Shown: positions 25,053 to 33,929, numbered from the stretch's first letter. The stretch is 64,000 nt of DNA from Actinophytocola sp036402745 (GCF_036402745.1 NZ_DASWSJ010000124.1:3052-67051), one strand, 5' to 3'. Notes: generated by a model not told the origin, from the letters alone. Program-made: numbers and translations.

Positions 25053-26657
25053 ATGACGAGCTTGCGCAGCCCGTGGACGGCCATGTGGGCGCTGTGCGCG
25101 TGCTTCTTCATGATCATGCTCGACTCGACCATCGTCACCGTCGCGATCCCGGCCATGCTCGGCGGGCTGCACGCCAACCTCAACGAGGTCGTCTGGGTCA
25201 ACAGCGTCTACCTGCTCGCCAACACGGTCCCGCTGCTGCTCACCGGCCGGCTCGGCGACCGGTACGGGCCCAAGCGCGTCCTCGTCGTCGGCCTCGTGAT
25301 CTTCACCGGCGCGTCGCTGTGGAGCGGGCTCGCCACCTCGCCCGGCATGCTGATCGCCGCCCGCGCGGTGCAGGGCCTCGGCGCCGCGGCGATGACCCCG
25401 CAGACGCTGTCGTTCATCACCCGGCTGTTCCCGCCGGAGAGGCGCGGGCTGCCGATCAGCGTGTGGGGTGCGGTGGCCGGCGTCGCGACGATCACCGGGC
25501 CGGTCGTCGGCGGGTTCCTCGTGGAGAACGTGGGCTGGCAGTGGATCTTCCTGATCAACCTGCCGATCGGCGTGGCGAGCCTGGCGATCGCGCTCGTCGC
25601 GCTCCCCGACTGGCAGCCGCGCCGGCACCTGCGGTTCGACGTGCCCGGCGCCGTCCTGTGCTCGCTGGGCCTGCTGGCGCTGGTGTTCGGCGTGCAGAAC
25701 GGGCAGCACTACCACTGGGGGCCGGTGTTCGGGCCGGTCACCGTGCTGCACCTGATCCTGCTCGGCGTGCTGCTGCTGGCCCTGTTCGCGTGGCGCCAGC
25801 TGTGGTTCCGCCGGGCCCGCACGGACGTCGAGCCGCTGGTGCCGAACGGCCTGTTCGCCGACGGGACCTTCGGCTCGGCCAACCTCGTGCACGCCGCGCT
25901 CGGCTTCGCCACGACCGGGATGTTCCTGCCGCTGGTGCTCTACCTGCAGACCGTGCTGGGCCTCTCGGCGCTCGGGTCGAGCGCGCTGGCGCTGCCGATG
26001 GCGGTGATCGCCGGCATCGTCGCGATGGTCGTCGGCGCGGTGTGGACGAGAGTCGGCGCGCGGACGCTGATCATCACCGGGTTGCTCATGCTCGCCGCCG
26101 GCACCGGGTTCCTGGCGTGGCTCGCCGAGCCGGAGACCGAGCCGGTCGCGCTGATCCCCGGGCTCGTCGTGGCCGGGGTGGGCATCGGCTGCGTCTACGC
26201 GCCGCTGACCGCGGCGGCCACCGCGCGCCTGTCCGGCGAGCTGATCGGCTCGGCGTCGGGGGTGTTCAACACCTCCCGGCAGGTCGGCGGCGTGCTCGGC
26301 AGCGCGGCGGTCGGGATGCTGCTGCAGGTCGGCGTCGCGTTCGCGGTGCCGGACGCGGCCCGCCGGTACGCCGAGCGGCTGCCGCCGCGCTACCGCGAGG
26401 AGTTCGTCGAGCGGATCACCGACGCGGCCAACACGGCGAGCCAGTTCGACTCGACGGCCCCGCCGGTGCCGTCGAACCTCGACCCGGACGTCGCCGACAT
26501 CGTCCGCCGGATCGTCACCGACGTCTTCCACGTCGGCTTCACCAACGCGGCGAAGGCGAGCCTGGTCCTGCCGATCGCGGTGCTGGTGCTCGGGATGCTT
26601 GCGGCGACAGGGATCCGCGTACCGCGGCTCACCCGTTCGAAGGAGAAAGTCGGCTAG
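25053..26657 (+). CDS. MFS drug-efflux transporter, DHA2/EmrB-QacA type
   Basis: A 534-residue transporter with about 14 membrane helices. Landmarks: motif D1 LDSTIVTVAIP in helix 1, motif A GRLGDRYGPKRV between helices 2 and 3, motif C ITGPVVGGFLVENVGWQWIF in helix 5, and a C-terminal cytoplasmic end rich in Arg/Lys. Such proton-driven pumps export toxic compounds or metabolites; the substrate is unknown. The ATG follows GAGGAG. It is inserted between accE and maf, and its TAG stop doubles as part of the maf -10 box. Confidence 0.92.
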   Translation: MTSLRSPWTAMWALCACFFMIMLDSTIVTVAIPAMLGGLHANLNEVVWVNSVYLLANTVPLLLTGRLGDRYGPKRVLVVGLVIFTGASLWSGLATSPGMLIAARAVQGLGAAAMTPQTLSFITRLFPPERRGLPISVWGAVAGVATITGPVVGGFLVENVGWQWIFLINLPIGVASLAIALVALPDWQPRRHLRFDVPGAVLCSLGLLALVFGVQNGQHYHWGPVFGPVTVLHLILLGVLLLALFAWRQLWFRRARTDVEPLVPNGLFADGTFGSANLVHAALGFATTGMFLPLVLYLQTVLGLSALGSSALALPMAVIAGIVAMVVGAVWTRVGARTLIITGLLMLAAGTGFLAWLAEPETEPVALIPGLVVAGVGIGCVYAPLTAAATARLSGELIGSASGVFNTSRQVGGVLGSAAVGMLLQVGVAFAVPDAARRYAERLPPRYREEFVERITDAANTASQFDSTAPPVPSNLDPDVADIVRRIVTDVFHVGFTNAAKASLVLPIAVLVLGMLAATGIRVPRLTRSKEKVG

Positions 26658-26660
26658 GGT
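26655..26660 (+). promoter_or_regulatory. -10 box for leaderless maf
   Basis: TAGGGT overlaps the transporter stop codon and ends 8 nt before GTG 26669. Confidence 0.5.
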
Positions 26661-26668
26661 CACCGCCC

Positions 26669-27292
26669 GTGCAGCTGGTACTCGCCTCGCAGTCCCCCGC
26701 CCGGTACCAGGTTCTCCGGGCCGCCGGCATCGAGCCGCTCCAGTACGTGTCCGGCGTGGACGAGGACGCGCTGGCCGAGTCCATGCCCGGCGCCTCACCG
26801 GAGCGGCTGGTGGCCGCGCTCGCCGAGGCGAAGGCGCAGACCGTCGCCGCCGCGATCGCGCACGAGGTCCCGGACGCGGTGGTCGTCGGCTGCGACTCGA
26901 TGCTCGCCCACGACGGCCTGCTGGTCGGCAAGCCCGGCAGCCCGGAGCGGGTGCGTGAGCGCTGGGTGATGATGGGCGGCAGCACCGGCGTGCTGCTCAC
27001 CGGCCACGCGGTGCTGCGCATCCAGGGCGGCGCGCTGGGCGGCGTCGCGAGCGGCACCGCCCAGACCACGATCCGCTTCGGCCAGCCCAGCCCCGCGGAG
27101 ATCGACGCCTACATCGCCACCGGCGAGCCGATGGCCGTGGCCGGCGGCTTCACCCTCGACGGCTACGGCGGCTGGTTCGTCGACGGCGTCGACGGCGACC
27201 CGTCGAGCGTGATCGGCATCAGCCTGCCGCTGACCCGCCGCCTGCTGCTCGAGATCGGCGTCTCGGTCGTAGACCTGTGGCAACGGGGCTAG
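26669..27292 (+). CDS. maf: Maf-family nucleoside triphosphate pyrophosphatase
   Basis: A 207-residue Maf protein: LVLASQSPARYQVL at the N-terminus, EAKAQTVA, VVGCDSMLAHDG with the catalytic Asp, GKPGSPE and AVAGGFTLDGYGGWFVDGVDGD. Maf proteins hydrolyse noncanonical or excess nucleotides (dTTP, UTP, m7GTP) to monophosphates and are tied to septum arrest. GTG 26669 has no ribosome site and sits 8 nt after TAGGGT. Synteny with Rv3282 agrees. Confidence 0.93.
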   Translation: MQLVLASQSPARYQVLRAAGIEPLQYVSGVDEDALAESMPGASPERLVAALAEAKAQTVAAAIAHEVPDAVVVGCDSMLAHDGLLVGKPGSPERVRERWVMMGGSTGVLLTGHAVLRIQGGALGGVASGTAQTTIRFGQPSPAEIDAYIATGEPMAVAGGFTLDGYGGWFVDGVDGDPSSVIGISLPLTRRLLLEIGVSVVDLWQRG

Positions 27293-27448
27293 CAGCGGGG
27301 CTAAGGCCTGTCTCGTAGATCATCGTGTGAAGTCCTGCGCCGACCACCGGAACCTCAGGGGACCGTGACGGCACCCAGCCACCATCCACCTCGATACCCG
27401 CACTGTTCGCCGGGACGCAACGCACACTTTTAATCCCGGGGAGGCGGG

Positions 27449-28147
27449 CTAGCAGGGGGACAGGTGGTTCGAGCGCACCTCGACGGCCGGGTAGCCCGGC
27501 AGTCGCTCGAGCGAGTCGTAGTCGCGGGTGCACCCCTGCACCGCCCCGGTCGTCGAGAAGACCTGGGCGAACACCGGCGTCCGCGTGCAGTCCGGGGTCG
27601 ACGCCCGGTCGCAGTGGTGCTGGACGGCGACGAGCTCCGGGCCGACGTCGGCGGTGACCTCGGCCAGCGCGAGGTACCCCGCGTCGGACACGAACGGCTT
27701 GAGCAGCGAGCTCCACTTCCCCGACCGCCCCACGACGACCTGCCCGGCGAGCCCGCCGTCGTAGGCGCCACGCACCAGGCAGGCCGACAGCGACCCGGCC
27801 AGGCACTGCAGCGACTCCGGCGTGAGCGTCACGCCCAGCTCGGTGACCGTCGCCTCGATCACCGAGCTCGACCCCGGCCCGCCGATGCGCAGCCGGCCGG
27901 ACCGGGCACCGCGGTCGGCGAGCAGCTCGATGGTCGTGCCCGCGACCGGCGCGGTGGCGAGTACCTGGCAGGGGTCGACCTTGCACCCGTCGACGCCGAC
28001 GTCGGGTGTGGTCGGCGTGGGCGAGGCGGTCGGCGCGGCCGGCGGGCGCTTCCCGACCTGGGCAGCCGTGACCAACGCGCCGGCCGCCACCAGCGCGGAC
28101 ACCACGACGACCACGATGATCGCCCACGGTCTGCGCACTCCCGCCAC
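27449..28147 (-). CDS. hypothetical membrane-anchored secreted protein
   Basis: I do not recognise a family. The roughly 232-residue product has one N-terminal helix (PWAIIVVVVVSALVAAGALV), a Pro/Thr-rich spacer (APTASPTPTTPD), and an exported domain with several Cys (CKVDPC, CLAGSLSACLV, HHCDRAS, CTR, GCTRDY, final Cys) that could form disulfides. The start is uncertain: GTG 28147 or GTG 28138. It is divergent from accA3, and its 3' end faces maf across 156 bp. Confidence 0.65.
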   Translation of the reverse strand: MAGVRRPWAIIVVVVVSALVAAGALVTAAQVGKRPPAAPTASPTPTTPDVGVDGCKVDPCQVLATAPVAGTTIELLADRGARSGRLRIGGPGSSSVIEATVTELGVTLTPESLQCLAGSLSACLVRGAYDGGLAGQVVVGRSGKWSSLLKPFVSDAGYLALAEVTADVGPELVAVQHHCDRASTPDCTRTPVFAQVFSTTGAVQGCTRDYDSLERLPGYPAVEVRSNHLSPC

Positions 28148-28267
28148 CGTCCGCCACCCGTCCCTCGTCCGCGTGAGGTTGCTCTCGGTCCCGCTCCAGC
28201 GTCCTGTCCGTAGACTCCCCCAGAAGTACCAGGTGTACAGCGTCCCGGCATCGATGAGGAGAAGGGC

Positions 28268-30037
28268 GTGCCCGAGCTCAGCAAGATCCTGATCGCCAAC
28301 CGCGGCGAGATCGCCGTCCGTGTCATCCGCGCCTGCCGGGACGCCGGGCTGCCGAGCGTGGCGGTCTACGCCGACCCCGACCGGGACGCGATGTTCGTCC
28401 GGCTGGCGGACGAGGCGTTCGCGCTCGGCGGGTCCACCGCGGCGGAGAGCTACCTGGACATCGCCAAGCTCCTCGACGTCGCCCGGCGGGCCGGCGCCGA
28501 CGCGGTGCATCCCGGCTACGGCTTCCTCTCCGAGAACGCGGACTTCGCCCAGGCCGTCCTCGACGCCGGGCTCACCTGGATCGGCCCGGGCCCGCAGGCC
28601 ATCCGCGACCTCGGCGACAAGGTCACCGCCCGGCACATCGCGATGCGGGCCGGCGCGCCGCTCGTGCCCGGCACCAAGGACCCGGTCGACGGGCCGGACG
28701 AGATCGTCGCGTTCGCCGAGGAGCACGGGCTGCCGGTGGCCATCAAGGCGGCGTTCGGCGGCGGCGGCCGCGGCCTCAAGGTCGCCCGCACGCTCGAGGA
28801 GATCCCGGAGCTGTTCGACTCCGCGGTGCGCGAGGCGGTCGCGGCGTTCGGCCGCGGCGAGTGCTTCGTCGAGCGCTACCTCGACCAGCCCCGGCACGTC
28901 GAGGCCCAGGTCCTGGCCGACAAGCACGGCACCGTCGTGGTCGTCGGCACCCGCGACTGCTCGCTGCAGCGCCGGCACCAGAAGCTGGTCGAGGAGGCCC
29001 CCGCGCCGTTCCTCACCGACGCGCAGCGCACGCAGATCCACTCCTCGGCCAAGGCGATCTGCCTCGCCGCGGGCTACTCCGGCGCCGGCACGGTCGAGTA
29101 CCTCGTCGGCGTGGACGGCACGATCTCCTTCCTCGAGGTCAACACCCGCCTGCAGGTCGAGCACCCGGTGTCGGAGGAGACCGCGGGCGTCGACCTCGTG
29201 CGCGAGCAGTTCCGGATCGCGGCCGGCGAGAAGCTGCGGCTCACCGAGGACCCGGCCCCGCGCGGGCACTCCATCGAGTTCCGGATCAACGGCGAGGACG
29301 CCGGCCGCAACTTCCTGCCCGCGCCGGGCGTGGTCACCCGGTTCGTGCCGCCGGACGGGCCGGGCGTGCGGGTGGACACCGGCGTCGAGTCGGGCACCGC
29401 GATCGGCGGCCAGTTCGACTCGCTGCTGGCCAAGGTCATCGTCACCGGTGAGGACCGCACCCAGGCGCTGGAGCGGTCCCGGCGGGCCCTGGAGGAGATG
29501 GTCGTCGACGGCATGGCCACCGTGCTGCCGTTCCACCGGGCGATCGTGCGCGACCCCGCGTTCGTCGGCGACGGCTCGTCGTTCTCGGTGCACACGCGCT
29601 GGATCGAGACCGACTTCGACAACCGGATCCCCCCGTTCACCGACGGCGCCGAGCTGCCCGAGGAGGAGCCGCGGCAGACGATGGTCGTCGAGGTCGGCGG
29701 CCGGCGCCTCGAGGTGTCGCTGCCCGGCGGGCTCGCGGTGGGCGCACCCGCGGCGGCCGGCGGCTCGGCCGGCAAGGGCAAGCCACGGAAGCGGGGCGCC
29801 GGAAAGTCCACTACGGTTTCCGGCGACGCGGTCACGGCGCCCATGCAGGGCACCATCGTCAAGATCGCGGTCGAGGACGGTCAGCAGGTCGAGTCCGGCG
29901 AGCTGATCGTGGTGCTCGAGGCGATGAAGATGGAGAATCCGGTGACCGCCCACAAGTCCGGGACGGTGACGGGACTCGCCGTCAGCACCGGCGAGACGGT
30001 CACCCAGGGCAGCATGCTCTGCGAGATCAAGGACTGA
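28268..30037 (+). CDS. accA3: acetyl-/propionyl-CoA carboxylase alpha subunit (biotin carboxylase + BCCP)
   Basis: The 589-residue protein combines a biotin carboxylase (about 1-450) with a C-terminal biotin carrier domain. Motifs: ILIANRGEIAVRVIRACRD, HPGYGFLSENADFA, KAAFGGGGRGLKVA (ATP-grasp loop), EVNTRLQVEHPV, and the biotinylation site EAMKMEN with Lys near residue 553. It carboxylates its own biotin with bicarbonate and ATP and feeds AccD5/AccE. GTG 28268 follows GAGGAG. Length and location match M. tuberculosis AccA3 (Rv3285). Confidence 0.96.
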   Translation: MPELSKILIANRGEIAVRVIRACRDAGLPSVAVYADPDRDAMFVRLADEAFALGGSTAAESYLDIAKLLDVARRAGADAVHPGYGFLSENADFAQAVLDAGLTWIGPGPQAIRDLGDKVTARHIAMRAGAPLVPGTKDPVDGPDEIVAFAEEHGLPVAIKAAFGGGGRGLKVARTLEEIPELFDSAVREAVAAFGRGECFVERYLDQPRHVEAQVLADKHGTVVVVGTRDCSLQRRHQKLVEEAPAPFLTDAQRTQIHSSAKAICLAAGYSGAGTVEYLVGVDGTISFLEVNTRLQVEHPVSEETAGVDLVREQFRIAAGEKLRLTEDPAPRGHSIEFRINGEDAGRNFLPAPGVVTRFVPPDGPGVRVDTGVESGTAIGGQFDSLLAKVIVTGEDRTQALERSRRALEEMVVDGMATVLPFHRAIVRDPAFVGDGSSFSVHTRWIETDFDNRIPPFTDGAELPEEEPRQTMVVEVGGRRLEVSLPGGLAVGAPAAAGGSAGKGKPRKRGAGKSTTVSGDAVTAPMQGTIVKIAVEDGQQVESGELIVVLEAMKMENPVTAHKSGTVTGLAVSTGETVTQGSMLCEIKD

Positions 30038-30055
30038 GGCCGTCCGGGAGGTCGC

Positions 30056-30511
30056 TTGGCTGAGATCCGGGTCAGCTCGGCCGAGCGTGACGACGCCGTC
30101 GCGGCGCTGGGTGCGCATCACTCGACCGGGCGGCTGAGCCTCACCGACTACGAACGGCGCCGCCAGCACGCGATCGAGGCCCGCACCCGGGCCGAGATCG
30201 AGGCCCTGTTCGACGACCTGCCCTCACCTCATCCCGACCTCAGCCTCGCGGTGACGCCACGGCCGCTCGCCCTGGTGCACCCGGAGTGGCCGGGCGGGCG
30301 GGTCGGCACCCGGGCGAGCCATGTCATGGACGTCATCGGCGTGCTGTCGCTCCTGGTGGGCCTGCCGATCGCGATCGTGCTGACCGCGGCGATGGGCCTG
30401 TGGTGGACGTTCCTGATCGTGGTCGGGGCCGGCGTGCTGGCGATGGTGCTGGGCGTGGCGCTGATGACCCAGCCGGCCGAGCCACAGCCCTCGGACGAGC
30501 CCCACGACTGA
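30056..30511 (+). CDS. DUF1707 membrane protein
   Basis: A 151-residue protein with an N-terminal DUF1707/SHOCT-like domain (IRVSSAERDDAVAALGAHHS, TGRLSLTDYERRRQHAIEAR, LFDDLP) and two C-terminal membrane helices (about 90-135). TTG 30056 follows GGGAGG, 18 bp after accA3, so it is probably co-transcribed with it. Function unknown. A related gene follows immediately and a third lies at 58702. Confidence 0.85.
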   Translation: MAEIRVSSAERDDAVAALGAHHSTGRLSLTDYERRRQHAIEARTRAEIEALFDDLPSPHPDLSLAVTPRPLALVHPEWPGGRVGTRASHVMDVIGVLSLLVGLPIAIVLTAAMGLWWTFLIVVGAGVLAMVLGVALMTQPAEPQPSDEPHD

Positions 30512-30563
30512 GAATCTCCTCAGCTCAGGACACAACTCACGGTTGGCTACTCGGGAGCGGCCG

Positions 30564-30569
30564 TACCAT
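30564..30569 (+). promoter_or_regulatory. -10 box for leaderless DUF1707 gene
   Basis: TACCAT ends 6 nt before GTG 30576. Confidence 0.6.
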
Positions 30570-30575
30570 CGAGTT

Positions 30576-31028
30576 GTGACCGAGTACCAGCGATCCGACA
30601 TCCGGGTGAGTGATACCGAGCGGGAAGACGCGCTGGGCAAGCTCGGCGAGCACATGAGTGCCGGCCGACTCGACATCGACGAGTACGGCGACCGCACCGC
30701 CAAGGTCGCCGCCGCCAAGACGCGCGGCGAGGTGCTGGAGCTGTTCGGCGACCTGCCCGAGCCGCGGCCCACGTTCGGCAAGCCCGCCCAGCTCCCGGCA
30801 CCCGCGGTCCCCCGCACGGTGTCGTTCGCCCAGAAGGTCGCCCCCGTACTGCTGCCGGTCGCCGGCGTCATGCTGGTGCTCGGCCTGGTCTTCCTCATCA
30901 AGCTGCCGTTCTTCTTCCTCATCCCGTTCATCTTCTTCGCCGTCCAGAGCGGCCGCTGGCGCGATGACCAGCGGCGGCGCGACCACCGCCGGCGCATGCA
31001 CGGCCGGTGGCGCGACGAGCGCTACTGA
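30576..31028 (+). CDS. DUF1707 membrane protein with basic C-terminus
   Basis: A 150-residue protein beginning with DUF1707 (IRVSDTEREDALGKLGEHMS, AGRLDIDEYGDRTAKVAAAK, LFGDLPEP), then a hydrophobic hairpin (VAPVLLPVAGVMLVLGLVFL, PFFFLIPFIFFAV) and a cytoplasmic tail of Arg/His/Asp (WRDDQRRRDHRRRMHGRW). The tail could bind nucleic acid or acidic lipids. GTG 30576 sits 6 nt after TACCAT with no ribosome site, so it has its own leaderless promoter although it follows the other DUF1707 gene by 64 bp. Confidence 0.85.
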   Translation: MTEYQRSDIRVSDTEREDALGKLGEHMSAGRLDIDEYGDRTAKVAAAKTRGEVLELFGDLPEPRPTFGKPAQLPAPAVPRTVSFAQKVAPVLLPVAGVMLVLGLVFLIKLPFFFLIPFIFFAVQSGRWRDDQRRRDHRRRMHGRWRDERY

Positions 31029-31154
31029 AAGCGCTACCAACTGGGAACCGAACGGGCCGATCGGCGGATTGTGGCCCCTGCGCGCCCTTGCCAAACTCTG
31101 AAAAAGATCTCACAAAAATCAGGTGAACCGTCGAATCCGAGCATCCGTAGCGGA

Positions 31155-31160
31155 TAAGGT
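31155..31160 (+). promoter_or_regulatory. possible -10 box of the PE-like/PPE/EspG operon
   Basis: TAAGGT lies in an AT-richer spacer (31029-31196), 36 nt ahead of GTG 31197. No clear -35 box. Confidence 0.4.
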
Positions 31161-31196
31161 TTGACTGACCACAGGCAGGTTTGGTTGGAGGGCGGC

Positions 31197-31559
31197 GTGG
31201 CAGGCGAGCACGGGGGCGGTCATGGTCATGGCGACAGCCGGAGCAGCATCCTCCAGATCGATCCGGACGCGGTTCCCTTGCTGCGCAACGCGTTCGTCGA
31301 CGCCTTGGCCAGGGTCGACCAGCAGCTGACGGTCGCGGAGCACGAGCTTCGGGTCACCGCGTGGGCGAAGGACCCGGTGAGCCAGGACGCGGCGGCGCTG
31401 TTCAACGAGCGGTCGGTGGACACCGTGGAGTCGGCCGTCGACTCGCTGCGCGCCTACCGCGAGCAGCTGAACGTGGCCGTCGCCAACCTGGACAAGACGG
31501 CGGAGCAGTACAGCGCGGTCGACCAGGACGGCCGGAGCGGCGTGAACAAGACGGGCTGA
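31197..31559 (+). CDS. PE-like T7SS substrate, PPE partner
   Basis: A 120-residue protein with a Gly/His-rich N-terminus (HGGGHGHGD), two predicted helices (about 25-55 and 62-108), and Tyr105-x3-Asp109 (YSAVD) just after the second helix, the YxxxD/E signal of T7SS substrates. It lacks the literal Pro-Glu of mycobacterial PE proteins, but its place before a PPE and an EspG gene indicates the same role: forming a four-helix bundle with the PPE protein for export. GTG 31197 follows GGAGGG; a TTG at 31161 is less likely. The His-rich start could bind metal. Confidence 0.72.
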   Translation: MAGEHGGGHGHGDSRSSILQIDPDAVPLLRNAFVDALARVDQQLTVAEHELRVTAWAKDPVSQDAAALFNERSVDTVESAVDSLRAYREQLNVAVANLDKTAEQYSAVDQDGRSGVNKTG

Positions 31560-31616
31560 TCCCGTTGGCGGGGCAGGCAACTCCAGTAGGCGCGACGGAC
31601 ACGAGGGACGTACCCA

Positions 31617-32942
31617 GTGACTCAACCGACTGAGCAGCCAGGGAGCCGGCCGAGCGGTCAGCCGGTGGAGGCGGCCCGCTGGCGTGGACACACCCACAAG
31701 GAGCTGTACCTGCTGCTGCACGACGGGCCGGGCGCGGCCGCGTCGGCGGAGCCGTCCCGGCGCTGGGCCGAGCTGTCGACCACGCTCACCGAGATCGGCC
31801 AGGACCTGCAGAAGGCGTTGGAGCAGGCGGGCGCGAGCTGGGCCGGCCGGGCCGCCGGCGCCGCCTACGACCGGCTGTCCACCACCGCGACGTGGGCCAC
31901 GGAGACCAGCGCGGACGCGGCCGGCATGCGCACCGCGGTCGAGAACCAGGCCGAGCACATCGCGCGCGCCCGGGCCGACATGCCCGCACCCGAGGACGTG
32001 CCGCCCGCCCAGCCGGACCCGACGATCGCGCCGGCCGTGCAGGTGGCCGCCGCGCAGACCGACCTCGAGGGCGCCGAGGCCACCGCGTCCTCCGCCGAGG
32101 AGCGGGCGTTCGAGGTGATGGCCGCCTACGAGCTGAACACGAACACCACTACCGATGCGCTGGCCGTGTTCGGGGCGCCACCGGAGCTGATCCACCGCGA
32201 CGAGATCCACCAGGGCCAGGGGATCGGCAACCAGCACACGCACGCGTCGTCGGCGATCACCGACTGGCGGCCGCAGCAGCAGGAGACCCCGCGCTCGTGG
32301 CCGGGCGAGAGCCACGGCAACCACGGTGGTGGTCGCGGCGGCTGGGGTGGTGGCTGGGGCACCGGTGGCGCGTCCGCGCCGTGGACCGAGCCCGAGGTCG
32401 GCCGGCGTCCGTCGGCGCCGTCCGCGCCGGCCCCCGCGCCGGGCAGGTTCAGCGGCGCGGCCCCGCTGTTCGCGTCGACGGGCGACCGCTCGCAGCAGCG
32501 CTCGTCGAACCGTTCCTCCGGCGGCTCGTCCTCCTCGACCGGCGGCGGGTCGTCGGCCGGTGGCAACTCGGGCGCGCCGGGTGGCGGCAGCTCGTCGGGT
32601 GCCTCGCCGCGGACGGGTGCCACGAGCATGGGCGTTCCCGCCGGCGACCTCCAGGCCGCCGCGGCGAGCCAGGCGGCCGTGCACCAGGCCGGCGCGCCGA
32701 TGGCGCCGGCCGCGGGTGCGCCGGTCGGCGGTGGCCAGGACAGGCTGGCGCTGCGCCGGTTCGGCATGGACGCGATCGGGTCGAACCAGTGGTTCGGCGA
32801 GGTCGACGAGCCGGTGGTCGGCCAGGCGCCGAAGCGGCGCAGGGATTTCCGGGAAGTCGAGCAGGTGACCGAGTCGGTGTCTATTCTCGGCGAGGAGCAC
32901 AAGCTGCCGCCCAACGTGATCGGCGACGGCCCCACCCGCTGA
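31617..32942 (+). CDS. PPE-domain T7SS substrate with long Gly/Ser/Pro tail
   Basis: The 441-residue protein has an N-terminal helical PPE-like domain (about 20-185) containing GASWAGRAAGAAYDRLS, the W-x-G-type turn. The remainder is low-complexity: Trp/Gly-rich (about 230-255), Pro/Ala, then Ser/Gly, before a more conserved end (LALRRFGMDAIGSNQWFGEV, SILGEEHKLPPNVIG). It should pair with the PE-like protein 57 bp upstream and be recognised by EspG encoded 13 bp downstream. GTG 31617 is preceded by GAGGGAC. The exported function is unknown. Confidence 0.8.
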   Translation: MTQPTEQPGSRPSGQPVEAARWRGHTHKELYLLLHDGPGAAASAEPSRRWAELSTTLTEIGQDLQKALEQAGASWAGRAAGAAYDRLSTTATWATETSADAAGMRTAVENQAEHIARARADMPAPEDVPPAQPDPTIAPAVQVAAAQTDLEGAEATASSAEERAFEVMAAYELNTNTTTDALAVFGAPPELIHRDEIHQGQGIGNQHTHASSAITDWRPQQQETPRSWPGESHGNHGGGRGGWGGGWGTGGASAPWTEPEVGRRPSAPSAPAPAPGRFSGAAPLFASTGDRSQQRSSNRSSGGSSSSTGGGSSAGGNSGAPGGGSSSGASPRTGATSMGVPAGDLQAAAASQAAVHQAGAPMAPAAGAPVGGGQDRLALRRFGMDAIGSNQWFGEVDEPVVGQAPKRRRDFREVEQVTESVSILGEEHKLPPNVIGDGPTR

Positions 32943-32955
32943 CCGCCTGGACCAG

Positions 32956-33771
32956 ATGACCGCACCGTTCTCCTGGCTCGGCCAGGCTGACACCCCCGAG
33001 CCGGTGACGATCACCGCGCTGGAGTTCGACGTGCTCTGGGAGCACTGCGCGCTGGACGCCATGCCGTTGGTGCTCCGCGTCCCGTCCCCCGGCCGGACCG
33101 ACGCCGAGCGCGCGGCGCTGGTCCGCGAGGCCTGGGACGGTCTGGAAAGTCGTGGCCTGGGCCGCCCGGTCTCGCTCGATCCGTTGCTGGAGCGCCTGTT
33201 GTACCTGCTGCGGCGCCCCGAACGCGAGATCGACGGCCGCCTGTGGCTCGGCCGCCAGGTCCGCCTCTTCTGCGCGGCCACTGGTGATGACGCGGTCCTG
33301 GCCACCATGTCCGGCGACGAGCTGACCCTGCGCCCGGCGGACGCGACGGGCCTGCCCCGGCATGCGTTGTCGGTCCTGCCGCCGGCCCCGGCCGGCCCGG
33401 GCCAGTCGATCACCTTGCGCACCGAGGACTTCGAGGCAGCGGCTCACGAGGCCGCCGACCGCACGAAGTTCGAGGCCGCCCTCCGCTCCCACGGAGTCAG
33501 GTCCGCGGACGCCGGCCACCTGGTGGAGATGATCGGCGACGTGATCAACCAGGGCCAGTTCGGCACCGCGACGAGAGATCGCTGGGGCCGCAGAGTGCGG
33601 GCGAATCGAGTGATCAGCTTCTTCGACACGAAGGCCGGCCGCTACCTACAGGTCCGCCGGGACGCCGAGGGTGTGGAGCCCTGGACGACGATCTCGCCGG
33701 CGGACGCGCGGCGGATGCTCCAGCACCTGACGGACCTGCACGAGGAGCAACTACCGCAACGCGATGCCTGA
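32956..33771 (+). CDS. espG: ESX secretion-associated chaperone EspG
   Basis: A 271-residue EspG-family protein (TALEFDVLWEHCALDAMPLV, WLGRQVRLFCAATGDDAVLA, DRWGRRVRANRVISFFDTKAG, GRYLQVRR). EspG is cytosolic, binds the tip of the PE-PPE pair and keeps it soluble until delivery to the ESX ATPase. EspG normally travels with ESX machinery; here it is with substrates only, so the secretion apparatus must be elsewhere. ATG 32956 lacks a strong ribosome site and probably depends on read-through from the PPE gene 13 bp upstream. Confidence 0.82.
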   Translation: MTAPFSWLGQADTPEPVTITALEFDVLWEHCALDAMPLVLRVPSPGRTDAERAALVREAWDGLESRGLGRPVSLDPLLERLLYLLRRPEREIDGRLWLGRQVRLFCAATGDDAVLATMSGDELTLRPADATGLPRHALSVLPPAPAGPGQSITLRTEDFEAAAHEAADRTKFEAALRSHGVRSADAGHLVEMIGDVINQGQFGTATRDRWGRRVRANRVISFFDTKAGRYLQVRRDAEGVEPWTTISPADARRMLQHLTDLHEEQLPQRDA

Positions 33772-33793
33772 CCCAAGTAGGCGTGCCAAGGCC

Positions 33794-33826
33794 GCCACGG
33801 AGCCGACCACCCACCCGGGCCGTGGC
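33794..33826 (+). terminator. hairpin downstream of espG
   Basis: GCCACGG (33794-33800) pairs with CCGTGGC (33820-33826) across 19 nt, in the 158-bp gap between convergent espG and glpD. The gap also holds one variant TGTGGACAA at 33893-33901. Confidence 0.4.
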
Positions 33827-33929
33827 CTCCGGCCCCCCGAGATCCATCCTACGGACGCCCACCGACAAAAAACGGCGCCCGCGGCGGCAGCCTGTGGACA
33901 ACCCGGCACGAAGGCCCGGCGAGCAAGAG

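Noticed and set aside
33893..33901. Single TGTGGACAA as a functional DnaA site
   Set aside because: It lacks the CTC extension and a partner copy, unlike the three pairs, so it is not counted with them.
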